From contig NW_014577405.1 of NCBI RefSeq assembly GCF_000485595.1, positions 120,307 through 160,914 on the forward strand: a stretch of DNA of 40,608 nucleotides, given 5' to 3'. The position numbers and the translations under genes are program-made. Origin of the DNA: Priapulus caudatus. Lineage: Eukaryota > Priapulida > Priapulimorpha > Priapulimorphida > Priapulidae. The notes beneath the pieces are model-generated. The model did no database searches, was not told the DNA's origin, and worked only from the letters and a program-made list of their open reading frames with translations. This document shows, in pieces, positions 24,109 to 35,558 of this stretch (the first letter of the stretch is position 1; each line of letters opens with the position of its first letter).

Positions 24109-24413
24109 CATACATGTCAACCCCTTCGGATGCCCACTTGTATAACCTTCTGGAAAAATCCATAAAGTCTATAAGAAATCCTTAGGATCTACAAATCACA
24201 ACAAAATGAGTTTAATATTAACACTTTATTCACCGAGTCAACTCTGCACGTGTTCATGCGTTATTTGATCGTTCTCTAAACAAAACAGCACGCAATAAAT
24301 TTTGAGCCAAGTTTGTTTATAATCCGTATGATTTTAGGTGTACACCCGTAAGCAATTTAAATGGGTGAAAATCCGTAAAACTTACGGACATTCCGTATAG
24401 GTTGACATGTATG
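24109..24413. mobile_element. MITE with perfect 14-bp TIRs and CACAGT duplication
   Basis: Inverted ends CATACATGTCAACC (24109-24122) and GGTTGACATGTATG (24400-24413) match perfectly over 14 bp. The flanks are CACAGT at 24103-24108 and CACAGT at 24414-24419, a 6-bp direct repeat consistent with a target site duplication. The 305-bp interior is AT-rich and non-coding. I do not recognise the family. Confidence 0.78.
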
Positions 24414-26115
24414 CACAGTTAACAAATGAACTTCACCCGGTAAGCGAGTATAGCTTTGCCTGAGCGAATACCTAAACATACCTATGTGACATTTCCTATG
24501 CTACACAGGGAGGTAGAATGGCAAAAAACAAGTGTCATTGAAGCACCTAGCACACCATCGACTCGGCTAATGAACGCGTATAGAACCTGTATGAACGCCG
24601 TGTTTTATCAGCGCTAAAGGAATGAGGAACATGACTATTCTATGGCCATTGACCATCACTTTCATTGCCGTCTCGTCCGTTGATGAAGTGCGGGCTGTCT
24701 GGACGTTGGCAGATTACAGAGCGTTCACCGGTGCGTAATCGGTGTGCTGCGACAGTGAGCTATGTGCTCGCGTATTAGTGGAGCAGTGACACGTGCACGC
24801 GGCCGTTAACTCCACGCAGCTACGCATGCGTGTGGCAAAGGCGTCGCGTCTCGCCTAGAACAATGCAAACGCGTTTCATTTCAAACCGGCGCGTGTGCGG
24901 CAATTTGTTTTCAGCTTCTGAACAGAAACGTCAAATCTGTTAAAACTTAACGGTTTCCTGGTTTCGACGAATTACTTCAGAATAATTGAAATGCGCACGT
25001 CCGCCGAGACGGCTCTCTGGTAGACCTTGTAAAGCCGTAGTGTGACATAGTATGCACAGTCGCCGTAATTGGCTTGTTCATTTGCTTCACAGCGTCTGTG
25101 CAGGCGTTAGCTTATACGCGCATCGCCAATATATAGCTTCCGACAGACAATATATAGGGTAATTGGACGTTCGAGCCTCTGCTGCTGTATCTGTGCCGTG
25201 AAATCTTACCCTTGACATTCATTGCGGTTTGTCGTATATGCGACTATAATTTATACTCTGTAACTCGGTGGGTTGTACCGCTCGCTATTCGCGGCTCTCT
25301 CCGCGATTGACGTAGGAATGCATGACTAGCGGCTAACAAAAGAGATAAAGGGAGAGAGAGATTTCTTCTGTGAAGGGTGGGTGGTCCGATGCTCATACAA
25401 TAGCTCTCATAAAATAATAATAAAAAAAAACTAATAGGATATAAGCCCCAAGGTTATATAACCTATTATTAAACCTATTTAAATTATATATTATACGAAG
25501 ACGAATATAACTCACCGATACATTTGCTCACGTTTTATGATTTAGCCTTGTAAATTATTCATAGCGCCTTACAATTTTTCGGTAGGCCGTATAATTAATT
25601 GTATAGAGGATTCCCCTGCTGAATAAATTCCGAGCACGGACAGTCCTTTTTTCCCCCTTTCCCTCTTCCAAATTACGTATCACCTACTACTGGCTGACAC
25701 CAATACTTTGGCCAATTAACCTTGTAGCATAGCAGGTCATCCTCTTGCGGTAGCAGTATATGCCCCCGGAACTACTAGATTAACACATTGATCCAAATTT
25801 GATTATGCGAATTCTCACGTGTACTGGCCAATAACCATATATCTCCTAATCCGTGCCAGCGATTGTGTAGTATTGCCTGGTGTTGTCACGATAATTAATT
25901 ATTGCTAGATCGTTGTTTAATCGTGGAATAATTTTACGGTGACACATGATTAACGTCTAGCGCCCGCTCGTGCGTCAAGGCCACTTACTCGCGTGCTATT
26001 GTTTGATTACTGTTTACTTTTGGATTGGTGATGTAGTGTCCAGGGACCCGTTGTCGGAAACAAGGCTATACTACGCGTTGGTCAACAATAGTCGTAAACG
26101 TTGCTGACCAACGAA

Positions 26116-26215
26116 TGTGTGTGTGTGCTGTGTGTGTGTGCGTGCGTGCGTGCGTGGTGTTGTGCTGGTGGTTTTGCGTGTGTGATGTCGTGTGTGCGCG
26201 CGCGCGCTGGTGTGG
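26116..26215 (+). repeat. GT/GC dinucleotide-rich tract
   Basis: Interrupted (TG)n with (CG)n and GTGCG variants. The short Cys/Val- or His/Thr-type open frames across it are not genes. Confidence 0.8.
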
Positions 26216-27349
26216 TGTGCGCGGCTGGCACTGTAATAAGCTTGTTCTGTCGGCCTCCGCGGCCTGTGCGAGATAAAATCCTTCGCAAATAGGAATTCAA
26301 TCGGTCGACCTCCTACTAGCCCTTGCTGGAATCCGCATCTAGGCAGATATACGATGTCTGTGTATTATCTACTCTTGGTCTGTGTGTTACTGCTATAAGC
26401 AAACGCTGCAAGGAATTCCGTAACAAACACTTGAGCCAGCACCGCCACGGCGCCACCGCGCCCGTCCGCCCACAACTGTGGCCGTAAGCGCCACGTAATA
26501 ATAATAGCAAGCGGAAATTAAGGCGCGTTCGTAGATCCGCTATCAGATTCGTGATTGAACAGCCGTGCTGCGACCTTGACCCCGCTTTACGTGACCTCGC
26601 CCCGCCCGCACGATGGGGAGAATGCCGATGCGTCTGTCAACACTTTCATTATTTTATTTACTTGCGGATCTTTACGCCCGCAGGCTAAGTGCAAAAGACC
26701 GAGCGCCATTCTTCTCCGTCTTCCGGTCCTGATATATATTCTGCTTGAAATGACCCTCGATCGAAGCAAGAGTCTGAGAGGATTCACGCTTTTACCAACT
26801 AACCTTTCCACTCCCCCAACTACCACGAATACAGAGAATGTCGCAGTACATCCTGTTCGTTATTTCTCTTACTACATCTGCGTACTGGTTTAAATGCCAG
26901 TGTCAAGGAAGCAATAGTATTTCATGGATATTCTTACCATGCTGTTCATCATGCAAAGGTGGATGTGTAAACACGGCGCGTAGTGCCCTGTTTGTATTAG
27001 CGTGCAACAGTATTTCAGTAGTTGTCATAGGTAAATGCAAATACGCAAATTTTACATTTTATTATCACATTTTTATGTGAGTAATAAAACAGGTATTTGT
27101 AGTTCCATTACATACATACATGCATGCATGCATGCAAGCATACACTCGTAGTATATGTATATATATAACAGGTATATTTCAACAGTTCAGTGCCATTGCA
27201 TGCGTGTAATTCTGCGGTTTTCCTCAATTAGTATGCACAAGGAGCAGGTATTTCGTTAGTTCCGTGTATGGGCGTAGACAAGTCGTGTTCTTTATCATAT
27301 GCAGTTGAGTCCGGTGCCAAACACATACAAATAGGTAATTACTTCACGT

Positions 27350-28362
27350 CGCACCGGGGACCCGTCTAGCTACAGCGGGGACTACATTACGTTGCTCAGA
27401 GCTCGGTGCGTACGCGTCCGCTGCGGCACGTGATCGGTAGCGGAGATCTGCCCGCGGCCGCTTGTGCCGTCGCTATTTCTAGTTCAAGTTACAAACGCGT
27501 TTAGGGCCGGGGCCAGCCGAGGCCGCCACGGTTCGCCGCTTTCCGAGTTTAAAAACCCGTAAGATCTGCGCGACTTCTACCAGAAGTTGTAAGGACTAGA
27601 GCGCGAGTGGGGACCTGCGTAGACGGCATTCGCTATACAGTCACCCCCGGTCGTGGTCTTGTCGCGGGTTTGACGAGGTGGCAGTGACAGAACAACAACC
27701 TTCTGCGCGCGTCGTCGACGTCGCCTGCGATCCAGCCGTACTATAACAACTCGATCTCGTGCGATAACATCAACGTGCGCTATGATATTATCGTCGAACG
27801 TGTGATATAGCGTCGCCGGTGGAGCGGAGTGTACGTGTGTCGGTGCGAGCGTTTGTGCGTGCGTGCGCGCGTGTCTGCGTGCGTGCGTGAGTGTGCTACA
27901 CTACGCGCGGCTGAGTCTATCTACGGGCCAGCATGCTGACGGCGAGCATCTAAACTCGCAGCGTATGTACACAATGCCGCCGGCGTGACTCTCTCATTCC
28001 TCGCCTGCCGTAACACGATCGCAGCGACCTGTTGAATTTTGACATTCGTGAGTTGGCTGAGAGAGAAAGAACGAGAGAGAGAGCGCGCGCGCGAGCGAGC
28101 GAGAGAGAGAGAGAGAGAGAAAGAGAGCGAGAGAGCGAGGAAAAGAGAGAGAGAGAGAGAGAAAGAGATTGACGCCTCAGGGCACCGATTGCTCACGTAT
28201 CTAGCTGGCTGGCAGAAGTGGAACGTCTCCTCTCGTTACAATGCCGACGCTCGGCTATTATAATTCGCGCGTATAGCAGCCATCGTATCGCCCGCGGCGC
28301 ACGCACGCTGTCTCGCTCGCAGACACGCCACGTTGCGCATTTACCCATAAACGCGAGAGGAG
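27350..28362 (+). promoter_or_regulatory. CpG-rich promoter / 5' UTR region of gene 2
   Basis: GC and CpG content rise sharply from about 27.35 kb and stay high through the coding exon at 28363. The stretch includes a TGCG tract (about 27850-27895) and a (GA)n tract (28062-28168). An AT-rich TATTATAAT at about 28255 is a possible core element, but no TSS can be fixed from sequence. An in-frame TAA at 28348-28350 precedes the chosen ATG, so coding does not extend upstream in this exon. The promoter role is inferred from position and composition. Confidence 0.5.
28062..28168 (+). repeat. (GA)n polypurine tract upstream of gene 2
   Basis: About 107 bp of GAGAGA with GCGC and AAAG interruptions, about 200 bp before the start codon. 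GA repeats can bind GAGA-type factors or form triplex DNA; whether it acts here is unknown. The Arg/Glu and Ser/Leu frames across it are artefacts. Confidence 0.85.
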
Positions 28363-29599
28363 ATGGAGGGAGATGCTCGCTTTAGACCAGTAGACAGAGG
28401 ACGCAGACACAGACGAGCGGGCGCGCCGGCGACGAAGCTCTCGTGGTGCGCGTCACCGTTCCCCGCAGACGCCGCTTGGTACTACATGGACGACGGACCA
28501 CCGCCGGCATACAACTACGGCGACGGCAACCGCGCGACGGCTCACGGCTACGCGTCCGGCGACCGGCACGTGCACGGCGACGGCAGAATGCACGCGACGG
28601 CCGACGGCAGTCCGGCGATCGTTCTGCGCAAGCTGCTGCTGCTGCTCGACTACCAGCAGTTCGACGACACGGCGCGTATTCTGCACACGATGCCGGAGCT
28701 AACGTTGAAGGCGGTCGTCACCGACCTGCCCGTCGACATGCTCGTGCGGGGCATCCCGCGCACGTTGCCGACGCTAGACGCTCTCTACACGCGCGTCTTC
28801 TTCAGCGCCGGCGTGCAGCGCTTCCCCTTCAACCTACTGAAGCCGGAAGCCATCGTCATGCAGCTGATACGGCTATTCGCGCACTACGAGGAGGCGAGCG
28901 TAATGGCGATCGGCTGGAGTCACGCAGACGTGTCGGCGTGCAAGAGCATCCTGCAGGTGATCGTGCAGGTCGACCCGAAGCTGAAGCGCATCCTCTTCAA
29001 GCGCAAGCGGGCGCTCGATCGCGCGCTCGAGGGACTCGGCATACATGGCATGGTACTGACGGCTGACCACACGAAGCTGATGAATCTGCACGACGCACTG
29101 AAGCTCGAATTTCAGGGCGCCATCAAAAACTATAAGCAGGTGCTGGGCAAGCTCGACGACTACAACCTCACGCACGCCACCCCGCGGCCGAAGTGCATCA
29201 GCAACGGGCCGCCGCCGACGAAGTCCAGCCACCAGCGGCTGATGAGTCTCACGCAGGGAGAGATACACGAGCGCCTGCGCAAGAACCGCGAGGTGTGGGG
29301 CAGCGTCGAGCCGGTGCTGCACAGCAACCGCCTGCCGACGCTGCTATCGCACCTCAACGAACGCATCGAAGCCGACAAGGAAGCCCTGCTGCAGTTCTCG
29401 CAGCTGCGCAAGGATGCCGGCGGCAGCAGCGGTGGCGGCAGCAGCGTCATCGCGCCCATCCTCATGCAGTACGCGCGCGGCTTCGACCGCGTGTTGCTGA
29501 TGCTGCAGGAGGTCTGCGACGACAGCGTCTCCGGTTACCATAGCGACTCGGACTCGGTCATCATGCCGCCATCCCGAACTACGACGCGCAGCAAGCAGA
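28363..29599 (+). CDS. First coding exon of an unrecognised gene (412 codons, 3'-partial)
   Basis: ATG at 28363 has a purine at -3 and G at +4, with an in-frame TAA 15 nt upstream. The frame stays open for 412 codons plus one base to a perfect donor, CAG A|GTAAGT, at 29599/29600. Translation beyond it is intron, microsatellite and gap. I do not recognise the protein. Residues 1-83 are low complexity (Arg, Gly, Asp, His, Pro, Tyr) and predicted disordered. Residues 85-260 look helical and well ordered, opening AIVLRKLLLLLDYQQFDD, with LPTLDALYTRVF at 135-146, FNLLKPEAIVMQLIRLFAHY at 156-175 and LKRILFKRKRALDRALEGLG at 207-226. Residues 300-350 are amphipathic helical, followed by a Gly/Ser linker and VIAPILMQYARGFDRVLLMLQEV. 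The exon ends in the Ser/Asp motif GYHSDSDS (391-398). No signal peptide or clear membrane segment is seen. Codon use is strongly G/C-ending. It is a real exon by length, start context and donor. Confidence 0.8.
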
Positions 29600-29761
29600 G
29601 TAAGTACATGATTATCGCTCCGTTCCGCACTCCTCCTGTTTGCTCGCGTGCAACTATTTCGAGTGGCATTACAAGCATGTGGCTATATACGATAATTGTA
29701 CGTGTATGTGTGTGTGTGCGTGCATGCGTGCGTGCGTGTGTATGTGTGTATGTGTGTATGT

Positions 29762-29799
<38 letters not shown>

Positions 29800-30371
29800 N
29801 NNNNNNNNNNNNNNNNNNNNNNNNNNNNNNNNNNNNNNNNNNNNNNNNNNNNNNNNNNNNNNNNNNNNNNNNNNNNNNNNNNNNNNNNNNNNNNNNNNNN
29901 NNNNNNNNNNNNNNNNNNNNNNNNNNNNNNNNNNNNNNNNNNNNNNNNNNNNNNNNNNNNNNNNNNNNNNNNNNNNNNNNNNNNNNNNNNNNNNNNNNNN
30001 NNNNNNNNNNNNNNNNNNNNNNNNNNNNNNNNNNNNNNNNNNNNNNNNNNNNNNNNNNNNNNNNNNNNNNNNNNNNNNNNNNNNNNNNNNNNNNNNNNNN
30101 NNNNNNNNNNNNNNNNNNNNNNNNNNNNNNNNNNNNNNNNNNNNNNNNNNNNNNNNNNNNNNNNNNNNNNNNNNNNNNNNNNNNNNNNNNNNNNNNNNNN
30201 NNNNNNNNNNNNNNNNNNNNNNNNNNNNNNNNNNNNNNNNNNNNNNNNNNNNNNNNNNNNNNNNNNNNNNNNNNNNNNNNNNNNNNNNNNNNNNNNNNNN
30301 NNNNNNNNNNNNNNNNNNNNNNNNNNNNNNNNNNNNNNNNNNNNNNNNNNNNNNNNNNNNNNNNNNNNNNN
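29600..30371. other. Start of gene 2 intron, (GT)n tract and assembly gap
   Basis: The intron opens with GTAAGT and runs into a (GT)n / TGTA tract (about 29700-29799). It is then interrupted by 572 undetermined bases (29800-30371). Frames that appear to continue gene 2 through the gap are meaningless. The gap probably reflects collapsed or unread simple repeats. Confidence 0.9.
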
Positions 30372-30445
30372 TCCATCCATCAATCCATCCATCCATCCAT
30401 TCATCCATCCATCCATCCATCCATCCATCCATCCATTTATCAATC
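30372..30445 (+). repeat. (CCAT)n microsatellite at gap edge
   Basis: About 18 tandem CCAT units with CAAT and TCAT variants form the right border of the assembly gap, so the gap is bounded by two different microsatellites. Confidence 0.9.
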
Positions 30446-31500
30446 CGTCGATCGATTCATCTATGTAATAATTAGCTGATTAATTCATTAACTAATAACT
30501 AATTAATCAGGCTTCAAAGATTTCATGTGCCATTGACCGTAAAGTTACATTACATTCATCTAGGTGCATAAAGTACGCAACTAATACGATGTGTTAGGGC
30601 TTCATAGTAATTCCAACGAGAAACTCTATTTTAACGACATAATTTATATAGATAAGCATAAAATACTAGTCGAGATATACAAACAAGACTAGATACAATC
30701 CTTATATTAATTTAAGATAATTTCGAGAGCTAAAAATACATGTATTATTAGCGCTTGATAATTTAACAATAACCTGACAACACACAGCGCCATCTGTGGG
30801 CTAAATGTTTAATATATGCAACTCGCCGTACTAAATGCAATAGAAGTAACAGTGTCAGATTGAGACTTTCGCAAGAAACGAGAACAAATATGTGTCTGGG
30901 TGCTGAAAAATGTGCATAAAATACCCCAGATGGTTTGGCTTTTTTATATTTATCAATTTATTATGAAGCCTGAGTTTTGCCTACAAGCAATAATGTCACA
31001 ATAATTTTGCATAATTCACGATCAGGCTAGTGTTTACGGGTAATCATGTACCTATTACAAGAAAATAATACCGTCAAAAACTTTATTAGAAACTGTCATT
31101 TTATGAATCGACGGTAGAGACATTATACTGCAATCGTGTTCAAATTGCTCCACATAAATATAAACGCTATAATATTGCGGCGATAGAGGGCAGCATCAAG
31201 CTAGCTCGCATATGGATCGGACGGTCATGCGAATCCAAAAATGCCGCATCATGTCTGGTTTCGACCATAGATGTCGCCTCTGAATACGCGCTCAGCACCG
31301 AGCAAAACCATGTGCTATGTTGAATTGGTGCCCGAAATTGCGGAAAATACATGAAAAGCTGTAAACATTATAAAAGTGCATAGAATAGAGGGTGCTGAGA
31401 GGAAAACCAACAGGTGGAACAGAGACTCTTGCGTGAGCACCGTAGTGAAAAAGTGAAAACGGATTAAAGCGATAGACACACAGAGAGATCGAATTATAAG

Positions 31501-31589
<89 letters not shown>

Positions 31590-33055
31590 GTATGCGTGCG
31601 TGTAGGAGTTCAATCGCGCATCATCGGTTATATATCTACGAATGATAACAAAGAATGCAACTCTTTTAAATGTTTTTACAATATGACAAGACTTGGCATA
31701 TTTAGCCTAGATTCAAGATTTATCCTTAGGCCAACGTGGTCAGTTTTGTACAGATTCCATAAACAATTGTATGTATTCAGATGACGCATATGATGATCGC
31801 ATACAGACAGTAGTCATATAGTGCATGGTGAATTTATACTACCCGCTATAAACGACTAAGCAGCGCAGTATATATGTTGCAATCGCGTTTCCTCCGCCAG
31901 ATATATGTCACATGTCATGTTCCTCACTTGTGAAGATAGCCGCCTACAACCCCTGCAGTTTGCACGGCGAATGACCTCCCCGGGCCGACAGACTCGAATT
32001 CAACGGTTGTGTGTTACGCATTATATCGTACGGAGAAAGACGGTCTCGTTTTAACAGCCCGTTTAATATGCACCCCGCGCGCCTGTAGCAGACACGAGCT
32101 GCTGATGCCTTTCAGTGGGTTATTGGTTGGATTTGTGCGAAAGTAAGTCTACAGTAAGTGTTGGAACTGGACTGTAGCGATAGCGTTGTGGGGCACTCAG
32201 CCTAACTCCGCTGACGTAAAGGGGAAAGGAAAGTAGATAGCACTGAAATAATTATTCGTAAAGCACTCACGGTAAAAATCGATTGGTATGAAAATATGAC
32301 GAAGAGGATCTAGCTGGCTGTCAGTGTATAACATTGATGGGGATCCGCTCAGTCCATGTTCAGTGTGCTACATTAGCGGTGGTTTGGCCGGTGTGGCAGA
32401 GCCACCAGTCAGCACGGATACCGGGTAACCTATTCCGCCGGCGAGCTCTATTGTTTGCATCATCATTTCTGCATGGCATGTCTGTCGAATTTGCGAATAT
32501 CTTATTGAAAATATTAAATGTGCATACGGGTCTACGCTGCACTGTGGAAACTCGTTTCTAGTTTTATGCGTTGCGCGCCCAGCCAGGTTTCCGACCACTG
32601 CTATCTCCACTGATAGTCGGCAAGTCGTCACAGCGCTTATGCATTTGCACCGACAAGCCCGTGCATGCAGCTATCTAAAAGTCAGTTGTCTCGGATGTTC
32701 TGCTTCCGTATTGCCATATCTTTCCCGTCGTTTATGTGGAAACACAAAGGCGGTGCAATATTTACTTGTTTACTGTCATGTCATCCATTCTCTCATGTAA
32801 TGTTTTACGGCTTTGCGGTAGAGTATTTCATCAAAGCATGCGTTTTGTTCAGTGGCTTTCGCAGGGCGCCTTTCGTTCTGCGCATGTACGCGCACATAAG
32901 GTGTTTGTAAAACAGATCGAGGTGTTTGCTTTGGAATAATAAGGTACTCTGCTTTTACTACCTGTTTCTGTGTGTACGCAGGGCAATAAAATGTCTGTGT
33001 AAATCAATGCTTATGAATTATGGATGTGTAAAGTGCACGCAATAACATACAAGTA
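30446..33055. other. Non-coding stretch, likely gene 2 intron or intergenic
   Basis: AT-rich, with frequent stops in all frames and no exon I can support. It contains a near-perfect (GT)n tract at 31503-31586 and otherwise unremarkable unique sequence. Short open frames such as 32334-32561 have no recognisable content or splice context. Confidence 0.55.
31503..31586 (+). repeat. Perfect (GT)42 microsatellite
   Basis: About 84 bp of uninterrupted GT. The lack of interruptions suggests it is young and likely polymorphic. Confidence 0.95.
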
Positions 33056-33482
33056 TAATAACAATAACAATAATAAGGCAAAGAATATAAAAAGAAAAAG
33101 AAGAAAATGAAGATGAAAAAGAAGAAGAAAGAGAAAAAAGAACTTGATTAAGAAAAAAGAACAAACCCAAGAAAAAGAGCAAGAACAAAAACAAGAACAA
33201 AAACAAAATAAAAAACAAGAACACGAACAAGTGCAAAAGCAAGATCATAAATAAGAGTAGGTACAGTTACTAGAACAAGAATAAAACAAGAAGAATAACA
33301 AAAAGAGCAAGAGCCATACCAAGAGAAAGAACAATAGCTAGAGCAAATGTAAATACATGAACAAGAATAAGAATAAGATTCAAAATAAGAATAGGAATGA
33401 GATTGAGAATTAGAATTAGAATGAGAATGAGCATGGGAATGGGGATGGGAATGAGAATGGGAATGAGAATGGGAATGGCGAA
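33056..33482 (+). repeat. Long A-rich/polypurine tract with AAGAAC and GGGAAT units
   Basis: About 430 bp of nearly pyrimidine-poor plus strand. It runs from AATAAC and AAGAAA units through AACAAGAACAAA to ATGAGAATGGGAATG hexamers at 33420-33480. Minus-strand open frames of repeated His-Ser or Leu-Phe type here are compositional. The stepwise change of unit along the tract suggests successive expansion events. Confidence 0.85.
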
Positions 33483-33667
33483 AGATATAGACCATCTAAT
33501 TGTGATCACACATTCAACATTTCCCCCTGAAATACCTGTAAAATTATATTGCTCACTGTTGATCTACAGGTTTAAATGTCGTAAAATCTCTAGTTTCTCT
33601 ATACATTATGGTAACCATTTTTTCCATTATTTATTTGCGTGCGCTGTCAGCCTGAGCTGCATAATTT

Positions 33668-33750
33668 AACACTAAGTTTTAGTAAACTTAGGTAAACTTA
33701 GTAACACTAAAACTAAGTAAACTTAGAAAACGTTAGTAACTTTTAGTAAG
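33668..33750 (+). repeat. Short GTAAACTTAG repeat cluster
   Basis: GTAAACTTAG recurs at about 33682, 33692 and 33717, with related AACTAAG and TTTTAGTAA pieces between, some in inverted orientation. A small local repeat of unknown origin. Confidence 0.65.
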
Positions 33751-35469
33751 GCTAATTGCAATCCGCGAACAACAACTTTCTGGCTCGCATAACAAATGAC
33801 AGCTCCGTATACTTCGTCACGTACGGTGTATACAGCCTGAGGTTCTTATAGAACCCGTTGTACGCCTCCTTCAGTTCAATTAACTTGTGCGCTGCACCTG
33901 GAATGACTAGTCGTAGAGAGTTGAACAGGAGTATTCGTGAACCATGTTACGTGCGCATAGCTGACGATACCTCGACACATCGCATTCGTCTCTATTGTTA
34001 CGGGCTATAGTAGAAACAGCGATCCTCATTAATTTCTAGTCAATGGCATGCAAAGTTTAGCGTAAATTTACTCTTTGCATTCGAATATGTATTTGATCGT
34101 ACCTCCGTGACATACTGGTTGGGCGAGAGCCTGACGAACTCCTTTTTTTCTCATTTTTTTAATATAGCTTTCTTCCCCTCCCTGCTCGTTTCCTTTCATC
34201 CGCATTGACTCACATTTTCTCGTATATTACTGGTTTGAGCACGCAAGCTGCTGGTCGTGGGAGAGCCTGGTACTCTAGCAGTAAGATTCTTACGATGAAC
34301 GCAGTATGATAGTTTGTTGACACGGATTAGCGGCATGGCTCGACTATAACATTCCTGGCGTCTTACGAACATGCAGTTCAGGTTACATACAGGTATCACG
34401 TAATGTTGCGACAAAGGCAAGAATTTTTAGCCAACGCGCAGACACTAAGACAGAAATTCGTCATTTATCGGCTGGTGACGTCACGACGTGTCCGAACGCC
34501 GACGTTGTAATTCGGTACCATGTTTGTTGACGAGTAAGTGAAAAAGTAAGGCGATGTGAATAGAAGTAAAGACGGAAAAACGTTTTTTTTTTCAAATGAA
34601 AATATATGGTTTGCGCAATTCATTGCATGTAGCACAGTCAAATTGTTGTCGTTTTTTGCGGAGAAATATAGGCGAGTGTATAATCAGGGCATGGCACGGT
34701 AGCAGATAGAACGTGGGGTTATTTCTTGGTGCACAAATGTTTTACAAAAAGCTTCCTAATACTAAACCTGTTCTTTTAATGGGACTTATAAATCACCATT
34801 AACATCTATTTCACTAACTAATAATATATGATATATTTCAAGGCTCACAACATTTTAGTAACAATAATTTTTGTATATGTTTCTATTTAATTCACATATT
34901 CGACAGTATATAGGTAACCCTAATCCGTGCTTGCCAACGAAAGCATTTTACGTGCAAACACACGTTGAAAATGGTAATACCCATGGCTAGCATCATGATT
35001 TGTTTTTCACATTCAAAGCCCAGTATTATACATATATATATACTGTATGTTTTATCTTTAAAGAAATTCTCATATTTGTAGATCATACATCCGCTTTGCA
35101 TTGCTGCCGTTTTTCGTCCGAACAAAAATTTATATATTTTTAAACAATTTCAACACATAGACTATACTACATTTACTATTATGTGGACGTGCCCTTTATG
35201 GTAAAACTCACTGTGATCCTTTGTAGAATTTACAGGCCGCATCTAGCCTACATGCTAATCAATTTATTATACTTTCGCGTGCCTAATCTTATATTGAACA
35301 CATGTGCACAGAAATATTCCTATATGTAATCTGCATTCCTAAGCAATTATTCTAATATTTAATACGCGCAAACTACATTTTACGTGAGCCGCGCATCGTT
35401 GTGTGACGTTTGTATGCGCGGTGTGTATGTTATGTGGTGCAGTGCGTTGTGCGGAGTGTGCGTGCGTGC

Positions 35470-35501
<32 letters not shown>

Positions 35502-35505
35502 GCGT

Positions 35506-35558
<53 letters not shown>

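Larger units (their letters stand above)
23881..27350. other. Intergenic DNA between PDCD11 and gene 2
   Basis: I see no supportable gene on either strand. The first half is AT-rich and includes a 305-bp MITE (24109-24413). A perfect 14-bp palindrome AGGTTATATAACCT lies at 25451-25464, and GT/GC microsatellite at about 26116-26215. Open frames here are short and lack homology or splice support. CpG density rises toward the right end, anticipating the promoter region of the next gene. Confidence 0.6.

Noticed and set aside
23881-24250. Convergent minus-strand gene ending at the inverted AATAAA motifs (about 23885 and 24222)
   Set aside because: No coding exon, splice pattern or conserved frame was found on the minus strand for several kilobases upstream of these motifs.
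26838-27080. 80-codon frame with a hydrophobic start and several cysteines (MSQYILFVIS...)
   Set aside because: It superficially resembles a small secreted protein, but there is no homology, no clear promoter or polyadenylation signal and no splice context; frames of this length are expected by chance here.
28443-29543. Long Arg/Ala-rich frames overlapping gene 2 in other frames and on the minus strand
   Set aside because: High GC content removes stop codons from all frames. Only the 28363 frame has a start context, an upstream stop, a balanced composition and a consensus donor.
28363-30468. 701-codon plus-strand frame through the gap as one protein
   Set aside because: The GTAAGT donor at 29600 ends the exon; what follows is intron, (GT)n and undetermined bases translated as X.
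33018-33509. Minus-strand frames rich in His-Ser or Leu-Phe repeats
   Set aside because: Direct products of the polypurine simple repeat on the plus strand.
33668-33750. Possible CRISPR-like short repeats
   Set aside because: Units are about 10 bp, unevenly spaced with no uniform spacers, in a clearly animal genome.
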